64,000 nt of DNA from Streptomyces kurssanovii (GTDB lineage: Bacteria; Actinomycetota; Actinomycetes; Streptomycetales; Streptomycetaceae), in the NCBI RefSeq assembly GCF_014649695.1, contig NZ_BMTN01000015.1, positions 100,237 to 164,236 on the forward strand. Direction: 5' to 3'. Numbering within the stretch: the stretch's first letter is position 1; every line of letters starts with the position of its first letter. The notes under the pieces are model-generated. The model was not told the origin of the DNA, made no database searches, and saw nothing but the letters and a program-made list of their open reading frames with translations. The translations under genes were made by a program, and so were the position numbers. This document shows, one piece after another, positions 44,001 through 51,242 of the stretch.

Positions 44001-45815
44001 CGCGCGGCGGACGACGCACGCCGCACCGCCCGCGCGCTGCGGGCGGAGCGTGCCGAGATCGCCGGAGCGCCGGAAAGCCTGCCGGAGCAGGACGACCGGA
44101 CCCCCCGCCCCTCGCTGCCCGCCCTGCGCGAGGCGTACCGTGCGGCCTCCCAGCTCTACGAGAAGGTCGGCGTCGGAGCGGATCTGCGCGCCGAACAGGC
44201 CCGCGCCGAGAGCGACGAGAGCGCCGCCCTCGCCGAACTCGACCGGCTCACCAACAAGGTCCGCACCCGCGCGGCCCAGCTCCTGGAGGGCACGGACGGC
44301 GCCGACGGCCCCTCCCGCCAGGCGGCCGTCGTCCGCGCGGAGTCCCTGGTGCAGATGCTGGAGACGCGTGCCTCCGAGGCCAGCGAGAAGCTGGGCCGGC
44401 TGCGCGGCGAGGCCGAGCGGCTGGCTCCCGCCGACGGCGAGTCGCACACCGAGCTCCCGGACGACCTCGTCCCCGCCGACGCCGAGCACGCCCAGACCCT
44501 CCTGCGCACAGCGACCGCGGGGCTGGCCGCCTGCAACGACACCCTGCAGACGGCCCGCGCCGCCCACGCCGGACTGCTCCACGCCCACCGGGCCGCGGAG
44601 GACGCGGCGGGCGGCTTCGACGAGACGGCCGCGCTGCTCCGGGACCTGCTGCGCGACCACCACCAGGACGACGAGCCGGCGCAGAGCCCGGAGCCGTACC
44701 CCGGCACCCTGGAAGAGGCCCGCCACTCCGCCGCCGAGGCACGCCGCTCGCTGCGCGGATGCGCCACCGACCTGTCCACCGCGGAGGCGGCCGTACGGGA
44801 GGCGAGCGACGTACTCGTACGGCACGCCAACTCCACCCGCTACGAGCAGGTGCGCACCCCGGCCCGGCAGCAGATCCGCGAACTGCCCGCGGCCGCGCTG
44901 CCCGAGCACGCGGCGAAGTGGGCCGAGGCGTTCGCGCCCAGGCTGCGCGTGCTCACCGACGAGCTGGAGCAGCTCGAGCGGAACCGCGACACCATCGTCG
45001 ACCGGCTGCGCGGCCTCGTGGAGTCCGCACTGGCGACGCTCCGCTCCGCCCAGCGGCTCTCCCGCCTGCCGGAAGGCCTCGGCGAGTGGTCGGGACAGGA
45101 GTTCCTGCGGATCCGCTTCGAGGAGCCGGACCAGGCGACCTTGGCCGAGCGGCTCGGCGAGGTCATCGACGAGGCGACCCGTGCGGCGGTCAAGAAGAAC
45201 TCCGACCTGCGCAGGGACGGGATGTCGCTGCTGCTGCGCGGAGTGCAGGCCGCTCTCGAACCGCGGGGCGTGGCCGTGGAGATCCTCAAGCCCGACGCGG
45301 TGCTGCGCGCCGAGCGGGTGCCGGTCGGGCAGATGGGCGACGTCTTCTCCGGCGGCCAGCTGCTGACCGCGGCCATCGCCCTGTACTGCACGATGGCCGC
45401 GCTGCGCAGCAACGACCGGGGCAGGGACAAGCACCGGCACGCCGGGACGCTCTTCCTCGACAATCCCATCGGCCGGGCCAACGCCACGTATCTGCTGGAG
45501 CTCCAGCGCGCGGTCTCCGATGCGCTGGGTGTGCAACTCCTCTACACCACCGGGCTGTTCGACACGACGGCGCTGGCGGAGTTCCCGCTGGTGATCCGGC
45601 TGCGCAACGACGCGGACCTGAGGGCGGGTCTGAAGTACATCAGCGTCGAGGAGCATCTGCGCCCCGGTCTGCCACAGGTGGATCCCGCCGACGCGACGGT
45701 GCACGGGGAGATCACCGCCACCCGTATGTTCAAGCGCGCGCCGCTGCCCGAGCAGGCGACGGGGGAGCAGCCGGCGACCCGCTCCCCGGACCCGGCCGCG
45801 CATGGTCAGGCGTAG
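41001..45815 (+). CDS. SMC/MukB-like ATPase with long coiled coils (MksB/JetC-like)
   Basis: 1604 residues. N-terminal head: Walker A as FLENGGGKSVLLK (Lys69, Ser70). Long Ala/Glu/Arg-rich coiled coil (about 300-615) is broken by a Pro/Ala low-complexity stretch (616-680) and a hinge-like globular part (720-815, with GLLPPGPD, LPGWRYL and DGVVITDP). A second coiled coil (830-1400) leads to the C-terminal head with the ABC signature FSGGQLL (about 1449-1455) and Walker B TLFLDNPIG (about 1482), where Asn replaces the catalytic Glu. Expected to bind DNA and condense or sense it. Gene ends in a perfect palindrome. It is longer than usual JetC. Confidence 0.75.
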   Translation: MYELSRVRLYSIGPAGARYADTVLDLRGVGEPVPDPAPTQAEFFEEEPVGPPRRPAPAGVLFLENGGGKSVLLKLIFSVMLPGHRNTLGGASSGVLRKFLLADDCGHVALEWQHTLTGELVVVGKVSEWRGRQVSNDPRKFAEAWYSFRPGPGLGLDSLPVAESTAVRPPVEGVSGAQGRRRTMKGFRDAITEAGKAYPHLDVYWEEIHDRWNEHLGDLGLDPELFRYQREMNADEGEAAGLFAVKKDSDFTDLLLRAVTDTRDTDGLADLVSSFGNKLGRRAELTAERDFTAGSVDLLGRIVDAAEARTRARDIHAGAERRTRTLARRLSARAADERSRAAELAQQVTAAAHTVTGAEQERDRSSLVAAELAYRHASLALAAAEKGATAQRRELIDARTLHSAWLAAEAVLRHRAAADRSARVAAAIREAERDAAPALAARAKAAGDLVRALHTAAEDGERVANEEEERSRALQETGEAAHRDATVAATEAQRARSEIGHLRQRLSEVEQETAEAVRAGWLDDTAPDADPARAALAASDAEKTAVAAWDEAREAARSTADRAKEAAATESRAELAAARAADAERAAEHAYEAERRAAESIAADERLADLLSLAPALPVPVPAPRTAAADGQSPATDAQDTGHPHRSAATAEGDADAPAGSRSGQVPGGRRGPRRTGEGPLTVEEFDGFAGELRELLEQSVSSAERQLFDLRTAAADDARILGALGDGGLLPPGPDVLATVEYLGEHGIPALPGWRYLAQSVDPADHAAVLAARPELVDGVVITDPASHTRAREVLAGAALLPRSAVAVGTAAALLAPVPQGNAGEDEGVFLVPPNPAMHDEHAADEERHALRARAAARDEEIRVLAARLAADRSLAARIGAWRADCARGMLAELAEGARTAREAAREAQETLEEARTARAEADEVAADAARVRDERQEAAQRARRVADALAGLAFRLRERAGWQVKLRELADEAAESEARAATCLERAKAADEDRRAAQRAADDARRTARALRAERAEIAGAPESLPEQDDRTPRPSLPALREAYRAASQLYEKVGVGADLRAEQARAESDESAALAELDRLTNKVRTRAAQLLEGTDGADGPSRQAAVVRAESLVQMLETRASEASEKLGRLRGEAERLAPADGESHTELPDDLVPADAEHAQTLLRTATAGLAACNDTLQTARAAHAGLLHAHRAAEDAAGGFDETAALLRDLLRDHHQDDEPAQSPEPYPGTLEEARHSAAEARRSLRGCATDLSTAEAAVREASDVLVRHANSTRYEQVRTPARQQIRELPAAALPEHAAKWAEAFAPRLRVLTDELEQLERNRDTIVDRLRGLVESALATLRSAQRLSRLPEGLGEWSGQEFLRIRFEEPDQATLAERLGEVIDEATRAAVKKNSDLRRDGMSLLLRGVQAALEPRGVAVEILKPDAVLRAERVPVGQMGDVFSGGQLLTAAIALYCTMAALRSNDRGRDKHRHAGTLFLDNPIGRANATYLLELQRAVSDALGVQLLYTTGLFDTTALAEFPLVIRLRNDADLRAGLKYISVEEHLRPGLPQVDPADATVHGEITATRMFKRAPLPEQATGEQPATRSPDPAAHGQA

Positions 45816-45845
45816 CGGGCCCGCTACGCCTGACCATGCGCGGCC
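45794..45845. terminator. Perfect 52-bp palindrome at the end of the SMC operon
   Basis: 26-bp arms (45794-45819, 45820-45845) meet with no spacer; the left arm starts GGCCGCGCATGGTCAGGCGT and includes the last six codons and TAG of the SMC gene. It lies 49 bp before the convergent gene's stop. A strong bidirectional terminator or a protein-binding site is possible. Confidence 0.9.
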
Positions 45846-45894
45846 CTCGGCCCGCCTGCCACCGGCGCCGCTGTGCCGCGCCGCCCACCCGGCG

Positions 45895-46326
45895 CTACGC
45901 CTGGGAGAGCCTTCCGCCGGCCCGTTGCCGTATGCGTGACGCCCCGCGCGTGGCGGCCCGGCGGGCCCGGCGGCGATCACGGCGCAACTGGCGCGCCGTG
46001 CTGCTGGGCACCGACACCACGCCGTTGCGCTGGTTCCACACCTGGCGGGTCACCCACACGTCGAGCACCGCCCATGTGGCGACCACCGTGCCGGCCACGG
46101 TGCTCAGCACCAGCGGGAAGGCCAGCCACACTCCGGAGAGCGTGAAGAGCAAGGCCGTCATCGCCTGAATCATCGTCAGCGACACGATGATCACCGCGCG
46201 GACCGCGGCTCTGCGGACAGGCTCGGCCATACGCCTTCTGGTCGCCGGCTCCTCCACCCAGAGCTGCCGCGGCACATACAGGTCGTCCGCCGCCGGCGTC
46301 GCCTCACGACGCTCGTCCGTGTCCAT
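45895..46326 (-). CDS. Two-span membrane protein of unknown function
   Basis: 143 residues; ATG at 46326 preferred over the GTG at 46338, because GGGGAG then has usable spacing. N-terminal charged region, then two helices (AVIIVSLTMIQAMTALLFTLSG and FPLVLSTVAGTVVATWAVLDVWV), then a strongly basic C-terminus (RQLRRDRRRARRAATR). Not recognised as any family. It is convergent with the SMC operon and divergent from the conservon. Confidence 0.75.
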   Translation of the reverse strand: MDTDERREATPAADDLYVPRQLWVEEPATRRRMAEPVRRAAVRAVIIVSLTMIQAMTALLFTLSGVWLAFPLVLSTVAGTVVATWAVLDVWVTRQVWNQRNGVVSVPSSTARQLRRDRRRARRAATRGASRIRQRAGGRLSQA

Positions 46327-46793
46327 GGATCGTGTCACTCCCCACCTCTGTCCGACTTAACGGTGGCTGCCCGGATTCTGCCGCCCTACACCGGTTGCCC
46401 GCACAACCGCAGCACAACCGCCGCGCATCGCCGTGCACTTCACACGCCCGGAAAGCGGACTCCACCGCCGACAACGGCCGGATCCCTGTGCGTGGCGAGT
46501 GCGAACCCCCGGTGCCCCCGCAGGGAATGACGTACGACCAGGCGCGATGATTCCCGCAGAGCGAAGAGATCCAGCCATCTGCCCGGGTCCCGAAAACGAC
46601 GTACCGACGCCGCCGCCCGGTACTCCCGGTAACGCCATCTCCACGAATACCAGGACATCCCATGATCAGACGGCGTCACGAAGGCCGAAAACCGTCCGGA
46701 CGTGTCTTCGAGAAGCCTGTGCGGCAGTAGTAGGCTCACGCCGTTTGCTGACGGAACACCACCCGCACCGTGCGGGTCGAGCAGGGGGAGGCC
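46327..46793. other. Divergent promoter region of membrane gene and conservon
   Basis: 467 bp without a supported gene. It holds a 10-bp direct repeat GCACAACCGC (46401-46410, 46412-46421) phased at 11 bp, and a -10 TAGGCT at 46731-46736 about 60 nt before cvnA. No other site recognised. Confidence 0.5.
46401..46421. repeat. Tandem 10-bp direct repeat with 11-bp phasing
   Basis: GCACAACCGC occurs twice one helical turn apart, 75-95 bp upstream of the minus-strand membrane protein gene. A possible operator; no family match recognised. Confidence 0.4.
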
Positions 46794-49610
46794 ATGCGCT
46801 TTCGCGGGAAGTCCATCCGCCGGAAGATCGTGGCGCTGCTGCTCGTCCCGCTGCTGTCACTGACGGCCCTGTGGAGCTTCGCCACCGTACTGACCGGTCG
46901 GGAGGCGAGCCAGCTGCTGGCGGCGAGTTCCGTCGCGGAGCAGGTCGGCAAGCCCGTCGAGGACACCATCGACGTCATCCAGAAGGAACGCCGGCAGACG
47001 CTCGTCTACCTCGCGGACCGGCGTGCCTCCGGCGCGCAGCAGACCATGAATACCCGTCGGTCGGCCACCGACAGTGCCGTCGCCGCCGTGCGCCGCAACG
47101 CGCAGTCGTCCTCGGTCCGCGACGACCTGACCTCCGACTCGTCGCGCCGGCTGACCTCTCTGATCGACGCGTTCGACGGGCTCGACGCCCTGCGCAGGTC
47201 CGTGGACACGAACACCGTGACCCGCGCACAGGCGCTGGAGTTCTACAACGGCCTCATCGACCCCTCGCACGGATTCCTGCTGACGCTGCACGCCCTCGAC
47301 GACGTCGAACTCGAACGACAGGGCCGCGCGCTGGTCGGCCTCTCACGGGCCCGCGAGATGCTCGCCCGCGAGGACGCCCTGATCGCCTCCGCGCTGACGA
47401 CACGGAAGACGACCGCCCGGGAGATCCGCGAACTCACCGACCACGCCGCGCACCGGCAGGTCTACTACGAGACCAACCTCGAGATGCTTCCCGCGCGCGA
47501 CCGGGGGACGTTCCAGCAGTACTGGCGGAGCCCCGAGACGGCGCCCCTGCGTGACGCGGAGGAACGCATCATCGCCGCCGGGCCCGCCGACGGGCTCCCG
47601 CCCTCGGAGGCCGAGCGCTGGCAGCAGGCCGCCACCCCGGTCCTCGACAACCTCGACCGCGAGGCCGCCGACGCCCGCGACCGCTACCAGGACCGGGTCG
47701 AACCCGCCGCGTACGGCGTCCTCGTCAAGGCGGGCGTGGCGGGCGTGCTCGGCTTCCTCGCCCTGCTCGTCTCGGTCATCGTGTCCGTCCGCATCGGCCG
47801 CGACCTGGTCCGCGACCTGTCCCGGCTGCGCAAGGAGGCCCACGAGGTGTCCGGCGTGCGGCTGCCCAGCGTCATGCGCCGCCTCGCCGCCGGAGAGCAC
47901 GTCGACGTCGAGACGGAGGCCCCGCGGCTCGAGTACGAGAAGGACGAGATCGGCCAGGCCGGACAGGCCCTCAACACCCTCCAGCGGGCCGCCGTCGAGG
48001 CCGCGGTGCGCCAGGCGGACATGCGACGCGGCGTCTCGGAGGTCTTCGTCAATCTCGCCCGCCGCAACCAGGTCCTGCTCCACCGTCAGCTGTCGCTCCT
48101 CGACACCATGGAGCGACGCACGGAGGACACCGAGGAACTGGCCGACCTCTTCCGTCTCGACCACCTGACCACTCGCATGCGGCGCCACGCGGAGGGCCTG
48201 GTGATCCTCTCGGGTGCGGCTCCCTCACGGCAGTGGCGCAAGCCCATCCAGCTGATGGACGTGGTGCGTGCCGCGGTCGCCGAGGTCGAGGACTACGAGC
48301 GCATCGAGGTACGCAGGCTGCCGCGCATCGGCGTCGGCGGTCCCGCCGTCGCCGACCTCACCCACCTCATAGCCGAACTCCTCGAGAACGCCACGGTGTT
48401 CTCGCCGCCGCACACCGGCGTCCAGGTCCTCGGCGAGCGGGTCGCCAACGGCTTCACCCTCGAGATCCACGACCGCGGTCTCGGCATGGCGGCCGACGCC
48501 CTCCTCGAAGCCAACCTGCGGCTCGCGGAGACACCCGAGTTCGAGCTCTCCGACACCGACCGGCTCGGCCTGTTCGTCGTCAGCCGCCTCGCCCAGCGCC
48601 AGAACGTCCGCGTCTCGCTCCAGCAGTCCCCGTACGGCGGCACGACCGCCGTGGTCTTCATACCGGCGGCGCTGCTCACAGAGGCGCCGGAGACCCAGGG
48701 CACCGGATTCCGGCTCGACCGCAAGAGCGAGAGCGCCGCCGGCAGGCGCGGTGACGGCAGGCAGCCGGCCCTGTCGAAGCTGCCCAGCGGTCTCGGGGCC
48801 GCCGCAGTCCTTGACGGCCCCGTCGAACTGGAGGCCCCGATCGGTGCGCTGGGCCTCGACGAGCGCGACCGTTCGCTCCTCGGCGACGACCGGCCCATGC
48901 CGGCGGACCCCGGCCGCCTCGCCGACATCGAGGACAGCGAGAGCGAGCGGGGCGGCATCTTCCGTCCGCGCCGCCGCGGCGACGCGACGGGCGAGCAGCA
49001 CCAGCAGGCTCCGGAACAGTCCCAGGAGCACCGTGCGGGCCCGGTGCCCCTGCCGAGGCGCAGGCCCCCGACGCTCGTCGCCGATCACGGCCGCAGGGTC
49101 GACGAGCGAGGCGCTGACGGTCGCGGCCATCCGGCCCCCGAGTCCGGGCGGGCCGTGGAGCCGACGCCGTTCGCGCGGCCGCCGCTCTCGGCGGCCCCCA
49201 CACCGCTCACGTCCGACCGACGGGACCGCGGCCGGTCCGGGCCGGCGCCCGTGCCGCCGTCCGGCGACACGGCACGACCGTGGCCGGCGCGGCAGTCCGA
49301 CGAAGGGCCCGCTCCCGCCGCTCCGCTGCTGGACGGTCTGCCCCGCCGCGTACGGCAGGCCAGCCTCGCACCCCAGCTCCGTGCCTCGGCCGCCGCTGCA
49401 GCGGAACAGAGCGCCGCCTCCCCGGCGGCGGCGGGCGAACCGGAGCGCGACGCGGACGAGGTCCGCAGCCGCATGGCCTCCATGCAGCGCGGCTGGCAGC
49501 GCGGCCGCCGCCGCAACGCCGAGGAAGCCGCGGCAGAACAAGGCACCGACCCGGCCGTCGGCGACGGCCGGACCGCACCAGGATCGACATCGGAGGGGGA
49601 CGGTCGATGA
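46794..49610 (+). CDS. cvnA: Conservon histidine-kinase-like sensor CvnA (nitrate-sensor type)
   Basis: 938 residues; ATG at 46794 with GGGGGAGG. TM1 about 15-35 (IVALLLVPLLSLTALWSFA), extracytoplasmic nitrate/nitrite-sensing-type helical domain (about 40-310), TM2 about 318-340 (VLVKAGVAGVLGFLALLVSVIVSV), HAMP-like segment, then VNLARRNQVLLHRQLSLLDTMER and an HATPase with LIAELLENATVFSPP and DRGLGMA. The phosphorylatable His lies in the LLHRQL position. A 290-residue Pro/Arg-rich tail (about 645-938) is probably disordered. It partners with cvnB-D, coupled by ATGA overlap. Confidence 0.93.
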   Translation: MRFRGKSIRRKIVALLLVPLLSLTALWSFATVLTGREASQLLAASSVAEQVGKPVEDTIDVIQKERRQTLVYLADRRASGAQQTMNTRRSATDSAVAAVRRNAQSSSVRDDLTSDSSRRLTSLIDAFDGLDALRRSVDTNTVTRAQALEFYNGLIDPSHGFLLTLHALDDVELERQGRALVGLSRAREMLAREDALIASALTTRKTTAREIRELTDHAAHRQVYYETNLEMLPARDRGTFQQYWRSPETAPLRDAEERIIAAGPADGLPPSEAERWQQAATPVLDNLDREAADARDRYQDRVEPAAYGVLVKAGVAGVLGFLALLVSVIVSVRIGRDLVRDLSRLRKEAHEVSGVRLPSVMRRLAAGEHVDVETEAPRLEYEKDEIGQAGQALNTLQRAAVEAAVRQADMRRGVSEVFVNLARRNQVLLHRQLSLLDTMERRTEDTEELADLFRLDHLTTRMRRHAEGLVILSGAAPSRQWRKPIQLMDVVRAAVAEVEDYERIEVRRLPRIGVGGPAVADLTHLIAELLENATVFSPPHTGVQVLGERVANGFTLEIHDRGLGMAADALLEANLRLAETPEFELSDTDRLGLFVVSRLAQRQNVRVSLQQSPYGGTTAVVFIPAALLTEAPETQGTGFRLDRKSESAAGRRGDGRQPALSKLPSGLGAAAVLDGPVELEAPIGALGLDERDRSLLGDDRPMPADPGRLADIEDSESERGGIFRPRRRGDATGEQHQQAPEQSQEHRAGPVPLPRRRPPTLVADHGRRVDERGADGRGHPAPESGRAVEPTPFARPPLSAAPTPLTSDRRDRGRSGPAPVPPSGDTARPWPARQSDEGPAPAAPLLDGLPRRVRQASLAPQLRASAAAAAEQSAASPAAAGEPERDADEVRSRMASMQRGWQRGRRRNAEEAAAEQGTDPAVGDGRTAPGSTSEGDGR

Positions 49611-50062
49611 CCGCACCGCACGCCGCAGCAACCGACGCCACAGGGGACCGGTTCGGAGCCCAGCGCCCGGGTGGTCTCAACTGGCTCCTCGACGAGCTGG
49701 TGGACCGCGTCGCCAGTATCCGCAAGGCCTTGGTGCTCTCCAGCGACGGCCTTGCCACCGGTACCTCCCGGGAACTCACCCGTGAGGACAGCGAGCATCT
49801 CGCCGCCGTCGCGTCCGGCTTCCACAGCCTGGCCAAGGGAGTCGGACGCCACTTCGACGCGGGTCAGGTCCGCCAGACCGTCGTCGAGCTCGACGAGGCG
49901 TTCCTCTTCGTCACGGCCGCGGGGGACGGCAGTTGCCTGGCCGTCCTCGCGGACGCCGACTCCGACGTGGGGCAGGTGGCGTACGAGATGACGCTGATGG
50001 TCAAGCGTGTCGGAGCGCACCTCGTCACCGCGCCACGGACCGGTCAGGCCGCCGGAGGGTGA
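49607..50062 (+). CDS. cvnB: Conservon roadblock/LC7 protein CvnB
   Basis: 151 residues; ATG overlaps the cvnA stop, GGAGGGGGAC upstream. Roadblock/LC7 fold: GGLNWLLDELVDRVASIRKALVLSSDGLA, LAAVASGFHSLAKGVG (abbreviated) and LAVLADADSDVGQVAYEM. In S. coelicolor Cvn9-type systems CvnB acts with the GTPase CvnD as a GAP-like or anchoring module. Cytoplasmic. Confidence 0.94.
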   Translation: MTAPHAAATDATGDRFGAQRPGGLNWLLDELVDRVASIRKALVLSSDGLATGTSRELTREDSEHLAAVASGFHSLAKGVGRHFDAGQVRQTVVELDEAFLFVTAAGDGSCLAVLADADSDVGQVAYEMTLMVKRVGAHLVTAPRTGQAAGG

Positions 50063-50066
50063 GGCC

Positions 50067-50471
50067 ATGAGTGAATCGCTGCGGCACGGCCGCAGGTCGC
50101 ACCACTGGATCGACGCCGACGCCGGCCCGGTGGTGCGCCCGTACGCGATGACCCGTGGCCGCACCAGCCACGCCGGCCGCCACCGGCTCGACCTGATCGC
50201 CCTGGTCGTGCCGGAGGCCGCGGCCGACGATCCGGGCCGTGACCAGACGCTCTCGCCGGAACACGTCGAGATCGTCGAACGCTGTGGCAGCACCCCCCAG
50301 TCCATCGCCGAACTGGCCGCCGGTCTCGACCTGCCCGTCGGTGTGGTCCGTGTCCTCGTCGGCGACCTCGTCGACGACGCACTCGTTCACGTAACCCGTC
50401 CCGTTCCGCCGGCCGAACTGCCGGACGTGAGCATTCTCCGCGAGGTGATCAATGGTCTTCGGGCGCTCTAG
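50067..50471 (+). CDS. cvnC: Conservon DUF742 protein CvnC
   Basis: 134 residues; ATG at 50067 with GAGGGTGAG upstream. DUF742 pattern: VVRPYAMTRGRTSHAGRHRLDLIALV and a winged-helix-like EHVEIVERCGSTPQSIAELAAGLDLPVGVVRVLVGDLVDD (abbreviated). It lies 5 bp after cvnB and overlaps cvnD by 20 bases. It may serve as DNA- or protein-binding output. Confidence 0.93.
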   Translation: MSESLRHGRRSHHWIDADAGPVVRPYAMTRGRTSHAGRHRLDLIALVVPEAAADDPGRDQTLSPEHVEIVERCGSTPQSIAELAAGLDLPVGVVRVLVGDLVDDALVHVTRPVPPAELPDVSILREVINGLRAL

Positions 50472-51066
50472 CCGCCGCAAGGCGCCGATCGAGCCGGTGA
50501 CGCTGAAGATCCTGGTGGCAGGCGGCTTCGGCGTCGGCAAGACCACCCTGGTGGGCGCGGTCAGCGAGATCAAACCGCTGCGCACCGAGGAGACGCTCAC
50601 CGAGGCCGGGCGGCCGGTGGACGACATCGCCGGCGTCGAGGGCAAGACGACCACCACGGTCGCCATGGACTTCGGGCGGATCACGCTCCGCGAGGACCTG
50701 GTCCTCTATCTGTTCGGCACCCCCGGACAGGACCGGTTCTGGTTCCTGTGGGACGAGTTGGCGCAGGGCGCGCTCGGGGCGGTCGTCCTCGCGGACACCC
50801 GCCGCCTGGAGGACTGCTTCGCGGGCGTCGACTACTTCGAACGCAGAGGCATCCCGTTCGCCGTCGCCGTCAACTGCTTCGAGGGGGCGAACCGTTTTCC
50901 GGAGGAGTCCGTACGGGCGGCCCTCGACCTCGACCCCGAGGTGCCGCTGCTGATGGGCGACGCGCGCTCCCGCGAATCGGTCAAGGACATTCTCGTCGCC
51001 GTCGTCGAGCACGCGCTGACCCGCGCCGACCAGGTCCGCGAACACGCCGCGACCGCCGGCACCTGA
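50452..51066 (+). CDS. cvnD: Conservon GTP-binding protein CvnD
   Basis: 204 residues. Ras-like fold with G1 GGFGVGKTT, switch region VEGKTTTTVAMDFGRI, G3 GTPGQDRFW and a G4 site reading NCFE instead of NKxD. This variation is usual in the CvnD group, which still binds GTP. Start overlaps cvnC. It is proposed to act as a G-protein-like relay downstream of the sensor CvnA. Ends 59 bp before a strong terminator. Confidence 0.94.
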   Translation: MVFGRSSRRKAPIEPVTLKILVAGGFGVGKTTLVGAVSEIKPLRTEETLTEAGRPVDDIAGVEGKTTTTVAMDFGRITLREDLVLYLFGTPGQDRFWFLWDELAQGALGAVVLADTRRLEDCFAGVDYFERRGIPFAVAVNCFEGANRFPEESVRAALDLDPEVPLLMGDARSRESVKDILVAVVEHALTRADQVREHAATAGT

Positions 51067-51125
51067 GGCCGGCCGGTACCTTCGCCGGAACCTGGGCCCG
51101 TACCTCGGCAGGCCCGAACGACGGA

Positions 51126-51163
51126 CACGGCCCGTACCCCCACCGATCGGGGTACGGGCCGTG
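51126..51163. terminator. Bidirectional terminator between cvnD and glpK
   Basis: Perfect 15-bp stem CACGGCCCGTACCCC (51126-51140) with its complement at 51149-51163, 8-nt loop, between convergent genes. Confidence 0.9.
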
Positions 51164-51242
51164 AGCTCTTCGCCGCCGGGCTCCTGACGGCCGAGGGGCG
51201 CAGGGATCCGGGCCGATCCGGGACTCACCCGGGCGCAAGCAC

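Noticed and set aside
42132-45980. 1282-codon minus-strand frame
   Set aside because: Antisense to the SMC-like gene, which has Walker A, signature and Walker B motifs in order.
43646-46168. 840-codon plus frame in a second phase of the SMC gene
   Set aside because: Arg/Gly-rich out-of-frame shadow; the true frame carries the ATPase motifs.
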